Shown piece after piece: positions 43,390-52,894 of a stretch of 64,000 bases of DNA (position 1 is the stretch's first letter; each line of letters begins with the position of its first letter). The stretch spans positions 124,001 to 188,000 of the forward strand of contig NZ_FMWG01000007.1 of the NCBI RefSeq assembly GCF_900102795.1, in the 5' to 3' direction. A model generated the notes under the pieces. The model was not told the origin of the DNA. It saw nothing but the letters and a program-made list of their open reading frames with translations, and made no database searches. A program made the position numbers and the translations under genes. The DNA is from Epibacterium ulvae. Lineage in GTDB: Bacteria; Pseudomonadota; Alphaproteobacteria; Rhodobacterales; Rhodobacteraceae.

Positions 43390-44391
43390 ATGACCTTGAA
43401 AATTGCGATTAACGGCTTTGGCCGCATTGGCCGCAACGTACTGCGCGCTATCCTGGAAAATGACGTGCAGGACATTGAAGTTGTTGCTGTAAACGACCTC
43501 TCCCCACCAGAAACTCTGGCGCATCTTTTGCAGTATGACAGTGTGCATGGTCGTCTCGCGGACGCTGTCAGCATCGAGGGTGATGTTATGCGCGTCGGCA
43601 AACAGTCCATCCGCCTGACTGCGATTCGCAACCCGGAAGAGCTGCCATGGTCAGATGTCGATATTGCATATGAATGCACCGGCCTGTTCACCTCACGCGA
43701 TGGCGCAGCCAAGCATCTGGCAAATGGCTCCAAGCGCGTTTTGATCTCTGCTCCGGGGAAAGAAGTCGACCGCACCGTGGTCTTTGGTGTGAACGATGGC
43801 GATCTGACCGCCGATGATGTGATCGTGTCAAACGCGTCCTGCACCACAAACTGTCTTGCCCCTCTGGCCAAAGTTCTCGACGATGCCTTTGGGATCAAAA
43901 CCGGCTACATGACCACTATTCATGCCTATACCGGTGACCAGCCAACACATGACACCACGCACAAGGATCTCTACCGTGCGCGTGCGGCAGCAATGTCGAT
44001 GATCCCCACGTCAACAGGTGCCGCGCGTGCCATCTCAGAGGTCCTACCCCACTTGAAGGGCCGCTTGGAAGGCTCCGCAATCCGCGTCCCCACACCAAAT
44101 GTGTCGCTGGTTGACCTGACATTCGTCCCAGAAAAAGACGCATCACTGGAAGGCATCAACGCAGCAATCAAAGAAGCTGCAGAAGGTCCATTAAAAGGCA
44201 TTCTGGCCTATTCAGATGCGCCTCTGGTCTCCGTTGATTTCAACCATGATGCACATTCTTCTAGCTATGCACCTGCCCAAACCTCTGTCACAAGCGAAGG
44301 CTTGGTCCGGGTTGTCAGCTGGTACGACAATGAATGGGGTTTCTCGAACCGCATGCTGGACACAGGCCGTGCAATGGGCAAGTTCCTGTAA
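43390..44391 (+). CDS. gap: Glyceraldehyde-3-phosphate dehydrogenase, type I
   Basis: This 333-aa enzyme oxidises glyceraldehyde-3-phosphate to 1,3-bisphosphoglycerate with NAD(P)+. It has the dinucleotide motif INGFGRIGRNVLRAI, the catalytic cysteine in SNASCTTNCLAPLAKV (about residue 154) and the histidine-containing TIHAYTGDQ. Also present are AARAISEVLPHLKGRLEGSAIRVPTPNVS and WYDNEWGFSNRM. ATG at 43390 has GGAGGA about 9 nt upstream; longer in-frame starts add no family residues. It is divergent from a LacI regulator with a candidate operator. It ends with a terminator. Confidence 0.97.
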   Translation: MTLKIAINGFGRIGRNVLRAILENDVQDIEVVAVNDLSPPETLAHLLQYDSVHGRLADAVSIEGDVMRVGKQSIRLTAIRNPEELPWSDVDIAYECTGLFTSRDGAAKHLANGSKRVLISAPGKEVDRTVVFGVNDGDLTADDVIVSNASCTTNCLAPLAKVLDDAFGIKTGYMTTIHAYTGDQPTHDTTHKDLYRARAAAMSMIPTSTGAARAISEVLPHLKGRLEGSAIRVPTPNVSLVDLTFVPEKDASLEGINAAIKEAAEGPLKGILAYSDAPLVSVDFNHDAHSSSYAPAQTSVTSEGLVRVVSWYDNEWGFSNRMLDTGRAMGKFL

Positions 44392-44416
44392 TTAGCTCAT
44401 AGCCAGATTAAACAGC

Positions 44417-44446
44417 AAGGTCGTTCTTCTCCAGAGCGGCCTTTTT
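44417..44446 (+). terminator. Rho-independent terminator of gap
   Basis: A 10-bp stem AAGGTCGTTC / GAGCGGCCTT with G-U pairs and a 7-nt loop is followed by T residues. Confidence 0.85.
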
Positions 44447-44515
44447 ACATTGAACATCCTCTGCCACCTTGCCGGGTCCAACCAAGTCTTCCCCACCGCT
44501 GCAACAGCCACAACC

Positions 44516-44537
44516 GCGCCGGACCTAAGTCCGGCGC
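44516..44537. terminator. Additional hairpin downstream of gap and tupA
   Basis: A perfect 9-bp stem GCGCCGGAC / GTCCGGCGC with loop CTAA sits between gap (plus) and the tungstate-transport operon (minus) and has no strong T tract. A second GGGG/CCCC hairpin with T runs lies at about 44576-44602. Confidence 0.45.
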
Positions 44538-44609
44538 TCGGCCCAACGCTTTTGAGATTATCTTTGATGATCACCAAAGGGGCGGGAGCCCTCCCCTTTT
44601 ATAAAAACG

Positions 44610-45413
44610 CTAACGCACCGCGTTGAATACAAACAGTGTTTTACCCTCTATCTGATAGCCATCTATCAATTCTTCCGCCTTGGCAGAGATCAACCAAGCG
44701 TCCAGCGCGTGCGCCAGATCCTTTTGTACATGCGGGTGTTTCACAGCGCTTACGGGCAAATAAGAATACTGATTAAACAGGGCTTTATCCCCTTCAAAAA
44801 CGATGGAAAGTCCTTGTTGGTTCCCAAAATTCAACCAGCTGGCACGGTCTGCAAGAATATAGGCATCCAATGCAGCTGCTGTATTCAACGCCGCCCCCAT
44901 GCCTGCGCCAACAGCACGATACCATGAAGAAAACGCATCTGGCCGCTCTCCGGCCCTCACCCAAAGCGACAGCTCTTTCTTATGTGTCCCGCTGTCATCT
45001 CCGCGACTGACAAAATCCGCACCTGCTGCCGCAATCTGTCGAAAAGCGTCCTCCACCCGCGTCGCCCCTCTTACACCAGCGGGATCAGCCCCCGGCCCGA
45101 CAATGATAAAGTCATTATACATGATTTCACGCCGATAGGCGGCATGACCCTCAGCGATAAACGTCTCTTCTGCAGCCCGTGCATGAACCAGGATCGCATC
45201 GACATCCCCCGCAGCCCCAAGACGCAACGCCTGTCCTGTGCCCACGACCAAAAGCTGCAGGTCAATCCCCAGATCCTTTTCAATTTCAGGCACCAGCACA
45301 TCTGCTAGACCAGAATTGTTAAACGAGGTGGTTACCGCTAGCTTCAAGACATCCGCCCGTACACTTGTGGCCAGAAGAAGGCCCGCAATCAACGCGTAGA
45401 TCAGGTGTTTCAT
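44610..45413 (-). CDS. tupA: Tungstate-type ABC transporter substrate-binding protein (TupA family)
   Basis: This 267-aa periplasmic protein has an N-terminal signal peptide (MKHLIYALIAGLLLATSVRA). The family motif TTSFNNSGLADVL opens the mature part. It continues GTGQALRLGAAGDVDAILVH, EAHAAYRREIMYNDF-type (EGHAAYRREIMYNDF) and FVSRGDDSGTHKKELSLW, as in TupA/ModA-like proteins of the tungstate branch. It binds an oxyanion, probably tungstate. Its start overlaps the ATPase gene by 4 nt, forming an operon tupB-tupC-tupA transcribed leftward. No tungsten or molybdenum enzyme is encoded in the window. Confidence 0.88.
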   Translation of the reverse strand: MKHLIYALIAGLLLATSVRADVLKLAVTTSFNNSGLADVLVPEIEKDLGIDLQLLVVGTGQALRLGAAGDVDAILVHARAAEETFIAEGHAAYRREIMYNDFIIVGPGADPAGVRGATRVEDAFRQIAAAGADFVSRGDDSGTHKKELSLWVRAGERPDAFSSWYRAVGAGMGAALNTAAALDAYILADRASWLNFGNQQGLSIVFEGDKALFNQYSYLPVSAVKHPHVQKDLAHALDAWLISAKAEELIDGYQIEGKTLFVFNAVR

Positions 45414-46120
45414 TCTACAATATCCCCTCTGACAAAGGCCTGCGCCGCTTCTGATGCAGGTCTTTCAAAAAACGTGGTCGCTGCTGTGGCTTCTTCAATG
45501 CGGCCCTTGTGCAAGAACACCACCTCATCTGCCAGACGTCGTGCCTGTCCCATATCATGTGTGGACATGATCAGCCGTGTTCCTGCCGCGACGGCTTCGC
45601 CAAGTAGGGCTTCAATCTCGCGGGTTGCGCGCCCATCCAAGGCGGCGCAGGGTTCGTCCAGAAACAACACCTCTGGTGCACGGATCAACGCCCGGGCCAA
45701 AGCCAGTTTTTGCCGCTCCCCACCAGACAGGCCCAGCGCCGCGCGCTCTGCCGCCTCCCCCAGACCGATCCGTGTTGCCCAAGTATAAGCACGCATGCGC
45801 GCATCAGCCCGTTTTATCCCTGCAAGGCGCAACGGATAGGCAATATTTTCAACCACGCTGCGCCGCATCATGACAGGCGTTTGAAATACAAAGGCCTGTT
45901 TTGCACGCGCCTCAGCCAAAGCGCAGCCATAGTGCAAATGCCCCCCACGCAAGCGTTCGATGCCGTGTAAAAGCTTTAACAGCGAGGTTTTTCCGGCACC
46001 ATTTGGCCCCATCACAATGGTGATGCCTGCGCCTTCAATGGTCAGATCAACAGGGCCAACCAGCACCTTACTGCGTCTGCGCGCTGTGGCCCCTTTGGCC
46101 CTGATCGGTAATACCGCCAT
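45410..46120 (-). CDS. tupC: Tungstate ABC transporter ATP-binding protein
   Basis: This ATPase of about 236 aa has Walker A MGPNGAGKTSLLK, the Q-loop region (AFVFQTPVMMRRSV), signature LSGGERQKLALARAL and Walker B VLFLDEPCAALD with the H-loop STHDMGQ. It couples ATP hydrolysis to import by TupB. The start was set at 46120 (MAVLPIRAKG) because it overlaps the TupB stop by one base (TGATG). A longer frame would begin inside the permease gene. The family identity is judged from the TupA and TupB neighbours. Confidence 0.87.
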   Translation of the reverse strand: MAVLPIRAKGATARRRSKVLVGPVDLTIEGAGITIVMGPNGAGKTSLLKLLHGIERLRGGHLHYGCALAEARAKQAFVFQTPVMMRRSVVENIAYPLRLAGIKRADARMRAYTWATRIGLGEAAERAALGLSGGERQKLALARALIRAPEVLFLDEPCAALDGRATREIEALLGEAVAAGTRLIMSTHDMGQARRLADEVVFLHKGRIEEATAATTFFERPASEAAQAFVRGDIVE

Positions 46121-46824
46121 CACCAACGCCCTCCGCGTTCCGTTTGGCCAAGCCAATGGATGCATAGGTTCACAGCAACAGCCAAAGCAATCAGCACAAA
46201 ACCTAGCCCCAGCGCCAATGAAAAGTCACCACGCCCGGTTTCAAGCGCAATCGCCGTGGTCAACACACGGGTGGCGTGGTCGATATTTCCCCCCACCACC
46301 ATGATCGCGCCGACCTCACCAATCGCACGACCAAATCCAGCAAGCGCAGCTGTTAACAGCGCGCGCCGCCCGTCCCAGAGCAAGGTTGTGATGCGTTGAA
46401 ACGGAGTGGCATTCAACGAAATCAGCAAGTCGTGATAATCGCTCCACAACTCCCGTAGAGATTGGTGGGCAATCGAGGCAATCAACGGCACGATAATCAC
46501 CACTTGGGCGATGATCATTGCAGTGGGGGTGAACAACAACCCAAGCACCCCAAACGGGCCAGAACGAGACAGTAAAACATAGACAATCAAGCCCACAACG
46601 ACAGGTGGCAATCCCATCAATGCATTTAGTACAGCAATTGTGGCACGGCGCAGCCGAAAGCGGCGCACAACCAAAACTGCAGCAAGGGGCAGCGCAATCA
46701 AACAAGCCAGCACCAACGCACTGAGCGTGACCTGCAGTGACCGCAAGGTGATTTCGACCAGATCGCGATCCAGCGAGGCCACCAGCCAGAAGGCTCGCAG
46801 AATGCCATCCCATAGATCCGTCAT
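46120..46824 (-). CDS. tupB: Tungstate ABC transporter permease
   Basis: This 234-aa permease has five or six transmembrane helices and the EAA-like loop LISLNATPFQRITTLLWDGR. FGRAIGEVGAIMVVGGNIDH is characteristic of TupB/WtpB-like permeases. It starts MTDLWDGILRAFWLV; longer in-frame starts add residues with no similarity. It is the first gene of the tupB-tupC-tupA operon, the reverse of the usual tupA-first order, and is followed by the ATPase with a 1-nt overlap. It imports tungstate (or molybdate). Confidence 0.87.
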   Translation of the reverse strand: MTDLWDGILRAFWLVASLDRDLVEITLRSLQVTLSALVLACLIALPLAAVLVVRRFRLRRATIAVLNALMGLPPVVVGLIVYVLLSRSGPFGVLGLLFTPTAMIIAQVVIIVPLIASIAHQSLRELWSDYHDLLISLNATPFQRITTLLWDGRRALLTAALAGFGRAIGEVGAIMVVGGNIDHATRVLTTAIALETGRGDFSLALGLGFVLIALAVAVNLCIHWLGQTERGGRW

Positions 46825-47040
46825 TGCGTCATCATCTCGTTTGTTTCGTCTACTGCGAAAAATCGCCTGTTGATCAAAAGCACAAGGACGCGGTGCACAA
46901 TAGAGTAAAACCGACGTATAAATCATTTCTTTGGACGCAAAGCACATCCGTGCTGTCACTCTTTGCGATGTTAGCGCACGCTGCCTTGGCAACGCGTTTC
47001 GCTGCGAAACGTCAAAGCCCAGACGCATATGGGTAAACAC

Positions 47041-47380
47041 GAGCTACAGAGACAGGCATAGCTAACCGATCCAAGGTTTCTTCTGAGATCTGACAAAAGA
47101 GAGGTTACTTTTAACTCCGTTAGCGCTAACGTTCACACGAACCCTAACCGCGATTCGTTTCACATGTCGCATGAGTGAGCACCCGGAGCCATGACGCAGC
47201 GCATGCAGCACAAATTGCAGCAGATTGCACAGTTCAGACCGGGTGTTATTGCTTGGGTTACCAATGCCAAGTACATGCCAACAGTGTGGAAAAAGGTTCA
47301 AAACCTGACACTCCACATCATCGGCATCTGCCGTACAATGGACCTTTTCTGCCCATCTTAAGAAAGGCGCGCGTACCCTC
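47041..47380. promoter_or_regulatory. zwf upstream region with a perfect GTTAGCGCTAAC palindrome
   Basis: A perfect 12-bp palindrome GTTAGCGCTAAC lies at 47119-47130, about 250 nt before zwf. It matches the near copy before fbp and the half-site before gap. No other gene is evident in the 340 nt between the tupB end and zwf. Confidence 0.5.
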
Positions 47381-48835
47381 ATGGTCTCAAGAGTTATCCC
47401 AGTTGACACCTTTGATCTGGTGCTGTTTGGCGCCACCGGTGATCTTGCCCGTCGCAAAATTCTTCCCAGCTTGTTTCACCGCTATAAAATCGGCCAGTTT
47501 GATAAAACCTGCCGCGTGATTGGAGCGTCGCGCAGTGTCTTGACGCAAGACGGATTTCGCGATCTTGTCACCGAAGCCCTGCAAACCTATGGCCATCCTG
47601 ACGATACCAACAGCACAGATATCGCGGCTTTTGTCAGCTTGCTTGACTATGTGGCGATAGATGCAAAAGGCGACGACGGCTGGACCGATCTGGCAGAACA
47701 CCTGCGCCCGGATGTTGTTCAGGCCTTCTACCTGTCCGTCGCACCAAGCCTGTTTGCAGATATCGCCGGGCGTTTGAAATCCAAGAAAATTGCCACAGCT
47801 GACAGCCGGATCGTGGTGGAAAAGCCATTTGGCCATGATCTGGCCTCAGCCAAAGCCCTAAACGCCGCTTTGGGGGCGCATTTCGAAGAGCATCAAATCT
47901 ACCGGATTGACCACTATCTGGGCAAAGAAACCGTGCAAAACCTAATGGCGCTGCGCTTTGCCAATTCCCTGTTTGAACCGCTTTGGAACTCGTCCCAGAT
48001 TGATCACGTTCAGATCACAGTTGCCGAAAGCATCGGCGTCGAAGGACGCGGTGAATATTATGATAGATCAGGTGCTATGCGTGATATGGTGCAAAACCAC
48101 CTGATGCAGCTTTTGTGTCTGACAGCGATGGAGCCTCCGGCCCGGTTTACGCCCAATGCAGTGCGCAATGAGAAACTGAAAGTCATCGAAGCCTTGGAAC
48201 CTGTGGCGCAGGACGAAATCGCGCGTGGGCAATATCGCGCCAGCGCCGAAGGCGGCGACGGGTATCTGGATCATGCGGGCGATCCAAACAGCAAGACTGA
48301 GAGTTTCATTGCGATGAAGGTCAAGGTTGCCAACTGGCGCTGGAATGGCACGCCCTTTTATCTGCGCACCGGCAAATGCCTGCGCGCGAGAGAATCTGAG
48401 ATTGCCGTCTTTTTCCGCGCGCCCCCACACAACATCTTTGATGCAGGAAAGCCGGTTGCCGGCAATGTGCTGGTAATCCGCCTGCAGCCCGACGAAGGCA
48501 TCACGCTGCACACAACAATCAAAGACCCCGGCCCCGGCGGTATGCGCCTGACAACCGCCAAACTGGACATGACCTTTGCCGACAGCCTGCCCGAAGCGGG
48601 GCGTCCTCAAGATGCCTATGAACGGCTGATCATGGACGTGATCCGCGGCAATCAGACCCTGTTTATGCGCGGCGACGAGGTAGAGGCCGCCTGGAACTGG
48701 GCAGATCCGCTGATTAAAGGCTGGAATGACGCAGGCACTGCACCTCAGTCTTATGATCAAGGATCATCAGGCCCAGAGGACAGCCTGCTGTTGATGCATC
48801 GCGACAACCGACGCTGGCGCGAGATCAGCACATGA
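47381..48835 (+). CDS. zwf: Glucose-6-phosphate 1-dehydrogenase
   Basis: This 484-aa enzyme oxidises glucose-6-phosphate to 6-phosphogluconolactone with NADP+. It has the nucleotide motif [19 protein letters not shown] and the catalytic-site signature [41 protein letters not shown] and the C-terminal [16 protein letters not shown] block also mark the family. It is the first gene of zwf-edd-eda; pgl, usually between them, is absent here. Edd starts 49 nt downstream. A LacI-type site lies well upstream of the promoter region. Confidence 0.96.
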   Translation: MVSRVIPVDTFDLVLFGATGDLARRKILPSLFHRYKIGQFDKTCRVIGASRSVLTQDGFRDLVTEALQTYGHPDDTNSTDIAAFVSLLDYVAIDAKGDDGWTDLAEHLRPDVVQAFYLSVAPSLFADIAGRLKSKKIATADSRIVVEKPFGHDLASAKALNAALGAHFEEHQIYRIDHYLGKETVQNLMALRFANSLFEPLWNSSQIDHVQITVAESIGVEGRGEYYDRSGAMRDMVQNHLMQLLCLTAMEPPARFTPNAVRNEKLKVIEALEPVAQDEIARGQYRASAEGGDGYLDHAGDPNSKTESFIAMKVKVANWRWNGTPFYLRTGKCLRARESEIAVFFRAPPHNIFDAGKPVAGNVLVIRLQPDEGITLHTTIKDPGPGGMRLTTAKLDMTFADSLPEAGRPQDAYERLIMDVIRGNQTLFMRGDEVEAAWNWADPLIKGWNDAGTAPQSYDQGSSGPEDSLLLMHRDNRRWREIST

Positions 48836-48884
48836 TTTCTGTTTTCCCTCTCGCCACCGATCTTTTCCCAAAGGCAGCTCTCTC

Positions 48885-50693
48885 ATGACGTTGAATGCAA
48901 CTCTTCTTTCGGTGACCAATCGGATCATCGCACGCAGCGAAACAACACGTGGCACCTATCTGGAGCGCATGCGCGCCGCAGCCTCCAAAGGCCCTGCCCG
49001 CGCGCATCTCAGCTGTTCTGGACAGGCCCACGCCTATGCGGCCACGGGCGAAGATCAGGACCATCTGGCAACCTCATCCGCTGGGCATCTTGGCATTGTC
49101 ACCGCCTATAACGATATGCTGTCTGCACATCAGCCCTTTGAAACATACCCTGCAAAAATCCGTGACGCCGTGCGCAGCGCGGGCGGCACTGCGCAGGTTG
49201 CAGGCGGCGTGCCTGCAATGTGTGATGGCGTGACCCAAGGGGAAGCGGGGATGGAGCTGTCCTTGTTTTCCCGCGACGTGATCGCCATGGCAACGGGCGT
49301 CGCACTTAGCCACAATGTGTTTGATGCCAGCGTCTATCTGGGGGTCTGTGACAAAATCGTGCCCGGGTTGGTGATCGGCGCGCAGTCTTTTGGCCACTTG
49401 CCAGCCGTGTTCCTGCCCGCAGGCCCGATGACATCGGGTCTCAGCAATGATGAAAAGGCCAAAACCCGCGTTGCCTTTGCCAAAGGTGAAATCGGACGGG
49501 ATGCATTGTTAAAAGCCGAAATGGCCGCCTATCATGGCCCCGGCACCTGCACCTTTTATGGTACGGCCAACACCAACCAGATGCTGATGGAGTTTATGGG
49601 GCTGCATTTGCCCGGCTCCTCTTTTGTGACGCCCGGCACCCCCCTGCGTGAGGCGCTTACAAAAGAAGGCGCAAAACGCGCGCTGTCCCTGTCGGCGCTT
49701 GGCAATAGCTATACACCTGTCTGTGATATTCTGGATGAAAAAGCCTATGTAAACGGCATTGTGGGCCTGATGGCATCGGGCGGGTCAACCAACCTGCTGA
49801 TCCACCTTGTGGCAATGGCCCGTGCGGGTGGTATCATTCTGGACTGGCAGGATTTTTCAGAACTCTCTGATGTGGTCCCGCTGCTCGCCCGTGTCTATCC
49901 CAACGGGCTGGCTGATGTGAACCATTTCCATGCTGCCGGTGGTCTGGGATATATGATCGGCCAGCTTCTGGGCGCTGGTTACCTGCACCCGGACACTAAA
50001 ACTGTGGCAGGCGATGGTCTTGAAAACTATACGCAAGAACCTTTCCTTGAAAATGACGAATTAATCTGGCGCAAGGGCACAGAGAGCAGCCTGAATGACG
50101 CCATAGTGCGCCCCGCCACAAATCCGTTTCAGGCAACAGGCGGGCTGAAACGCCTGCATGGTTCTTTGGGCACGGGTGTAATCAAAGTATCTGCCGTTGC
50201 CGAAGAACACCGGGTCGTCGAGGCACCTGTCCGTGTGTTCCATGACCAAGATGCGGTAAAGGCGGCATTTAAAGCGGGAGAATTCACCGGCGACACGATT
50301 GTTGTTGTGCGCTTTCAGGGACCAAAGGCCAACGGCATGCCGGAGCTGCATTCACTGACCCCGATGCTGGCGATCTTGCAAGGACAGGGCAAAAAGGTTG
50401 CGCTGGTCACAGATGGGCGCATGTCTGGCGCATCCGGCAAGGTGCCGGCTGCGATCCATGTCGTTCCCGAAGCTTTGGACGGTGGCCCAATTGCCAAACT
50501 GCAAGACGGTGATCTTGTCCGTATGGATGCGATCAGTGGAAACCTTGAAATCCTGACCGACGGCGTGTTGGAGCGCGCAGCGGTCACTGCGGACCTTTCA
50601 GCCAATGAATTTGGTACGGGCCGCGATCTGTTTACTGCCTTCCGCCGCAGCGTTGCCTCGGCTGATGAAGGCGCAAGCGTATTTGGAGTATAA
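48885..50693 (+). CDS. edd: 6-Phosphogluconate dehydratase
   Basis: This 602-aa Fe-S dehydratase of the IlvD/Edd family converts 6-phosphogluconate to 2-keto-3-deoxy-6-phosphogluconate. Typical blocks are [40 protein letters not shown], and [20 protein letters not shown] with cluster cysteines. [16 protein letters not shown] and [19 protein letters not shown] follow later. It lies between zwf and eda and is the second gene of a three-gene Entner-Doudoroff operon. Its stop (TAA) is 4 nt before the eda start. Confidence 0.97.
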   Translation: MTLNATLLSVTNRIIARSETTRGTYLERMRAAASKGPARAHLSCSGQAHAYAATGEDQDHLATSSAGHLGIVTAYNDMLSAHQPFETYPAKIRDAVRSAGGTAQVAGGVPAMCDGVTQGEAGMELSLFSRDVIAMATGVALSHNVFDASVYLGVCDKIVPGLVIGAQSFGHLPAVFLPAGPMTSGLSNDEKAKTRVAFAKGEIGRDALLKAEMAAYHGPGTCTFYGTANTNQMLMEFMGLHLPGSSFVTPGTPLREALTKEGAKRALSLSALGNSYTPVCDILDEKAYVNGIVGLMASGGSTNLLIHLVAMARAGGIILDWQDFSELSDVVPLLARVYPNGLADVNHFHAAGGLGYMIGQLLGAGYLHPDTKTVAGDGLENYTQEPFLENDELIWRKGTESSLNDAIVRPATNPFQATGGLKRLHGSLGTGVIKVSAVAEEHRVVEAPVRVFHDQDAVKAAFKAGEFTGDTIVVVRFQGPKANGMPELHSLTPMLAILQGQGKKVALVTDGRMSGASGKVPAAIHVVPEALDGGPIAKLQDGDLVRMDAISGNLEILTDGVLERAAVTADLSANEFGTGRDLFTAFRRSVASADEGASVFGV

Positions 50694-50697
50694 CCCC

Positions 50698-51348
50698 ATG
50701 CCAATCACCCCAACAGAAGCCAGCGCGCAGGCTCGCGAAATCTGCGGTCTTGCGCCAATTGTCCCCGTGCTTGTGGTACATGATGTGACCCATGCCCGCC
50801 CTCTCGCCGAAGCATTGGTGGCCGGTGGCCTGCCTGCGCTGGAAGTCACGTTGCGTACACCGGCGGCCTTGGATGTCATCGCTGAGATGGCCAAAGTTGA
50901 AGGCGGCGTTGTTGGCGCGGGCACGCTTGTGACCCCTGATGATGTCACCAAAGCAATCGAGGCAGGTGCAAAATTCGGCGTCTCGCCTGGTGCAACCGAT
51001 CCATTGCTGGATGCCTGCGAAGCACAGGGGCTGCCGCTTTTACCAGGGGCGGCAACGGCGTCTGAAGCCATGGCGTTGCTTGCGCGTGGCTATGACATGC
51101 TTAAATTCTTCCCGGCCGAGGCCTCGGGCGGTGCCCCTGCCCTAAAAGCGATTGGAGCACCACTGCCGCAAATTTCGTTCTGCCCAACAGGCGGGGTGAG
51201 CCCGAAAAACGCTGCGACCTATCTGTCTTTGTCCAACGTCGTCTGCGCCGGCGGCAGCTGGGTGGCCCCCAGCGATCTGGTCAAAGCAGGCGATTGGGCT
51301 GCGATCACTTCGCTTGCAAAAGAAGCCAGCCAGCTGGCCCGTGCATAG
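50698..51348 (+). CDS. eda: 2-Keto-3-deoxy-6-phosphogluconate aldolase
   Basis: This 216-aa class I aldolase splits KDPG into pyruvate and glyceraldehyde-3-phosphate. The Schiff-base lysine is in YDMLKFFPAEASGG and the catalytic glutamate in ALEVTLRTPAALD. GAGTLVTPDD and FCPTGGVSPKNAATYLSL are the other family landmarks. The ATG at 50698 was chosen over a longer overlapping frame because it follows the edd stop by 4 nt and starts at the family N-terminus (MPITPTEAS). Confidence 0.96.
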   Translation: MPITPTEASAQAREICGLAPIVPVLVVHDVTHARPLAEALVAGGLPALEVTLRTPAALDVIAEMAKVEGGVVGAGTLVTPDDVTKAIEAGAKFGVSPGATDPLLDACEAQGLPLLPGAATASEAMALLARGYDMLKFFPAEASGGAPALKAIGAPLPQISFCPTGGVSPKNAATYLSLSNVVCAGGSWVAPSDLVKAGDWAAITSLAKEASQLARA

Positions 51349-51364
51349 AGTGATCTGAAAGAGG

Positions 51365-51388
51365 CTTTGGGGCGATCTTGCCCCAAAG
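51365..51388. terminator. Hairpin between eda and the AbrB-family gene
   Basis: A perfect 9-bp stem CTTTGGGGC / GCCCCAAAG with a 6-nt loop lies between the convergent genes. There is no strong T tract on either side, so its efficiency as a terminator is uncertain. Confidence 0.6.
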
Positions 51389-51389
51389 A

Positions 51390-52424
51390 TCAGGAGGTCG
51401 GCCCTGACGTTTGACGCGTCATGAATGGGACCAGCACAGTCAAAAGCAGCAAGCGCGCCAGATGATGCGCTGCAACAAACGCAGGATCCATACCTAAGGC
51501 GATGCCGATTGCAGCCATCGCCTCAACTCCGCCAGGGGCAAAAGCAACGATCCCCTGTGGCCAGGACACGCCCAGACCAAATGCCACCACTGCAACGGCC
51601 AAAAGCGTCACTGCAATGTTGACACATGTAATCCAAAGCCCTGCCACAACAGCGCGCCGCAGTTCAGCCCATTGCACTCCAACAAAACGACTGCCGATCA
51701 AAGCGCCCATGCCCATCAAAGATCCTGCAACGATAAAATCGGGAAGACGTCCTGGGGTTACGTCGGTGGCATGACCAAAGATGCTCACCACCATCCCAGC
51801 AAGCAGAAAGGCGGCGGGCAACCGCAATCGGTTCAATACCAAACCTGCAACAACAGCGGCCCCCACAAGCAATGCCATTGGAAGGACCGGCATGAGTGTG
51901 GCTGGTAAAATTGTACGTCCTGTTGCGCCAAACAGGCCTGCAACAAGGGCTGGCACACACAGGGTGAGAAACAGCACGCGAATGCTCTGGCTGATGGCCA
52001 CCATCGGAACATCAAGCCGCGCGTCTGCTGCAATGCTTAGAACATAGCTCAGATGTCCAGGCGCCGCCGCAAGTGTTGCTGTGCGGCGATCATATCCAAA
52101 CCATCTGCTTAACGTTATTTGCGACACGCTCATTGCAAACACAAGGGCGACGGCCAAGACAGCAATACTCAGCGGCCAATTGATTGCGCTGCGCAGCATC
52201 TCGGGGGTAACAGCAGTTCCGATGTTAATGCCCAACAGGCACAAGATGAGATTGCGCACAGGTAGGGGCAAAGGCACGCGTGCGCCCAGCAGGCTGGAAA
52301 TGGATACGGCAAGCGCAGATCCAGTCAGCGGCGCAACTGGAAATCCAATCTGATGGAATACAAACGCACCAAGGCACGCAGACGCAATCCCGATAAAGGA
52401 TCTAACAGTGTCAGAGATCTGCAT
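51390..52424 (-). CDS. AbrB family membrane protein (putative transporter/regulator)
   Basis: This 344-aa membrane protein has ten or more hydrophobic segments in two similar halves. Its pattern is that of the AbrB/ammonia monooxygenase-associated family: GAFVFHQIGFPVAPLTGSALAV and later GSLMGMGALIGSRFVGVQWAEL. LAAAPGHLSYVLSIAADARLDV and IVAFAPGGVEAMAAIGIALGMD are the repeated conserved blocks (one per half). The substrate is unknown; the name ammonia monooxygenase in databases is misleading, since no oxygenase residues are present. It converges on eda with a hairpin between. Confidence 0.8.
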   Translation of the reverse strand: MQISDTVRSFIGIASACLGAFVFHQIGFPVAPLTGSALAVSISSLLGARVPLPLPVRNLILCLLGINIGTAVTPEMLRSAINWPLSIAVLAVALVFAMSVSQITLSRWFGYDRRTATLAAAPGHLSYVLSIAADARLDVPMVAISQSIRVLFLTLCVPALVAGLFGATGRTILPATLMPVLPMALLVGAAVVAGLVLNRLRLPAAFLLAGMVVSIFGHATDVTPGRLPDFIVAGSLMGMGALIGSRFVGVQWAELRRAVVAGLWITCVNIAVTLLAVAVVAFGLGVSWPQGIVAFAPGGVEAMAAIGIALGMDPAFVAAHHLARLLLLTVLVPFMTRQTSGPTS

Positions 52425-52479
52425 TCAGTATCATTCGCCTTTCGCGCCCTGCTCCTTGGGTTGTGATACCTTGCGCGCC

Positions 52480-52710
52480 TTACAACGTCCAGTTCTGGAG
52501 CATCACGCGAGAGGCGATCTCATCGCGTTTCATACCTAGATCATGCAGCTGCGCATCGGACAAGGCACTGAGATGTTGGATGGTTTGCAACTGAAAACGT
52601 GCACGCATGATAGCTTCGATACCCCGCACAACTGCAACAAAAGGAAACACCGTGATCGATGCAATGTTCCACATTGCAGACGGGACAGTTTGGGTCGCAA
52701 ATGATGTCAT
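52480..52710 (-). CDS. DUF1127 domain small protein
   Basis: This 76-aa basic protein has the DUF1127 (YjiS-like) motif near its C-terminus, LSALSDAQLHDLGMKRDEIAS, preceded by a hydrophobic N-terminal stretch. Short DUF1127 proteins are abundant in Rhodobacteraceae; some bind RNA and affect phosphate and carbon metabolism via CcaF-type regulation. It is a single gene 55 nt from the AbrB-family gene. Function not assigned. Confidence 0.8.
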   Translation of the reverse strand: MTSFATQTVPSAMWNIASITVFPFVAVVRGIEAIMRARFQLQTIQHLSALSDAQLHDLGMKRDEIASRVMLQNWTL

Positions 52711-52894
52711 GTCACTTTACTCCTCAGACAAATTGGCTCTCCCTGAAAAAGATTTTACATCAATCACCCCATTATGAGCACGCCCGACTTAGTCATAGCC
52801 GCCATGCGTCTGGTGGGCTGTGCAACATGAAGCACCAGTTAGACAGCACCGGGTGCGCAAGGCAGCAGCAAGCGCAAGGCTCAGACCCGGTGCA

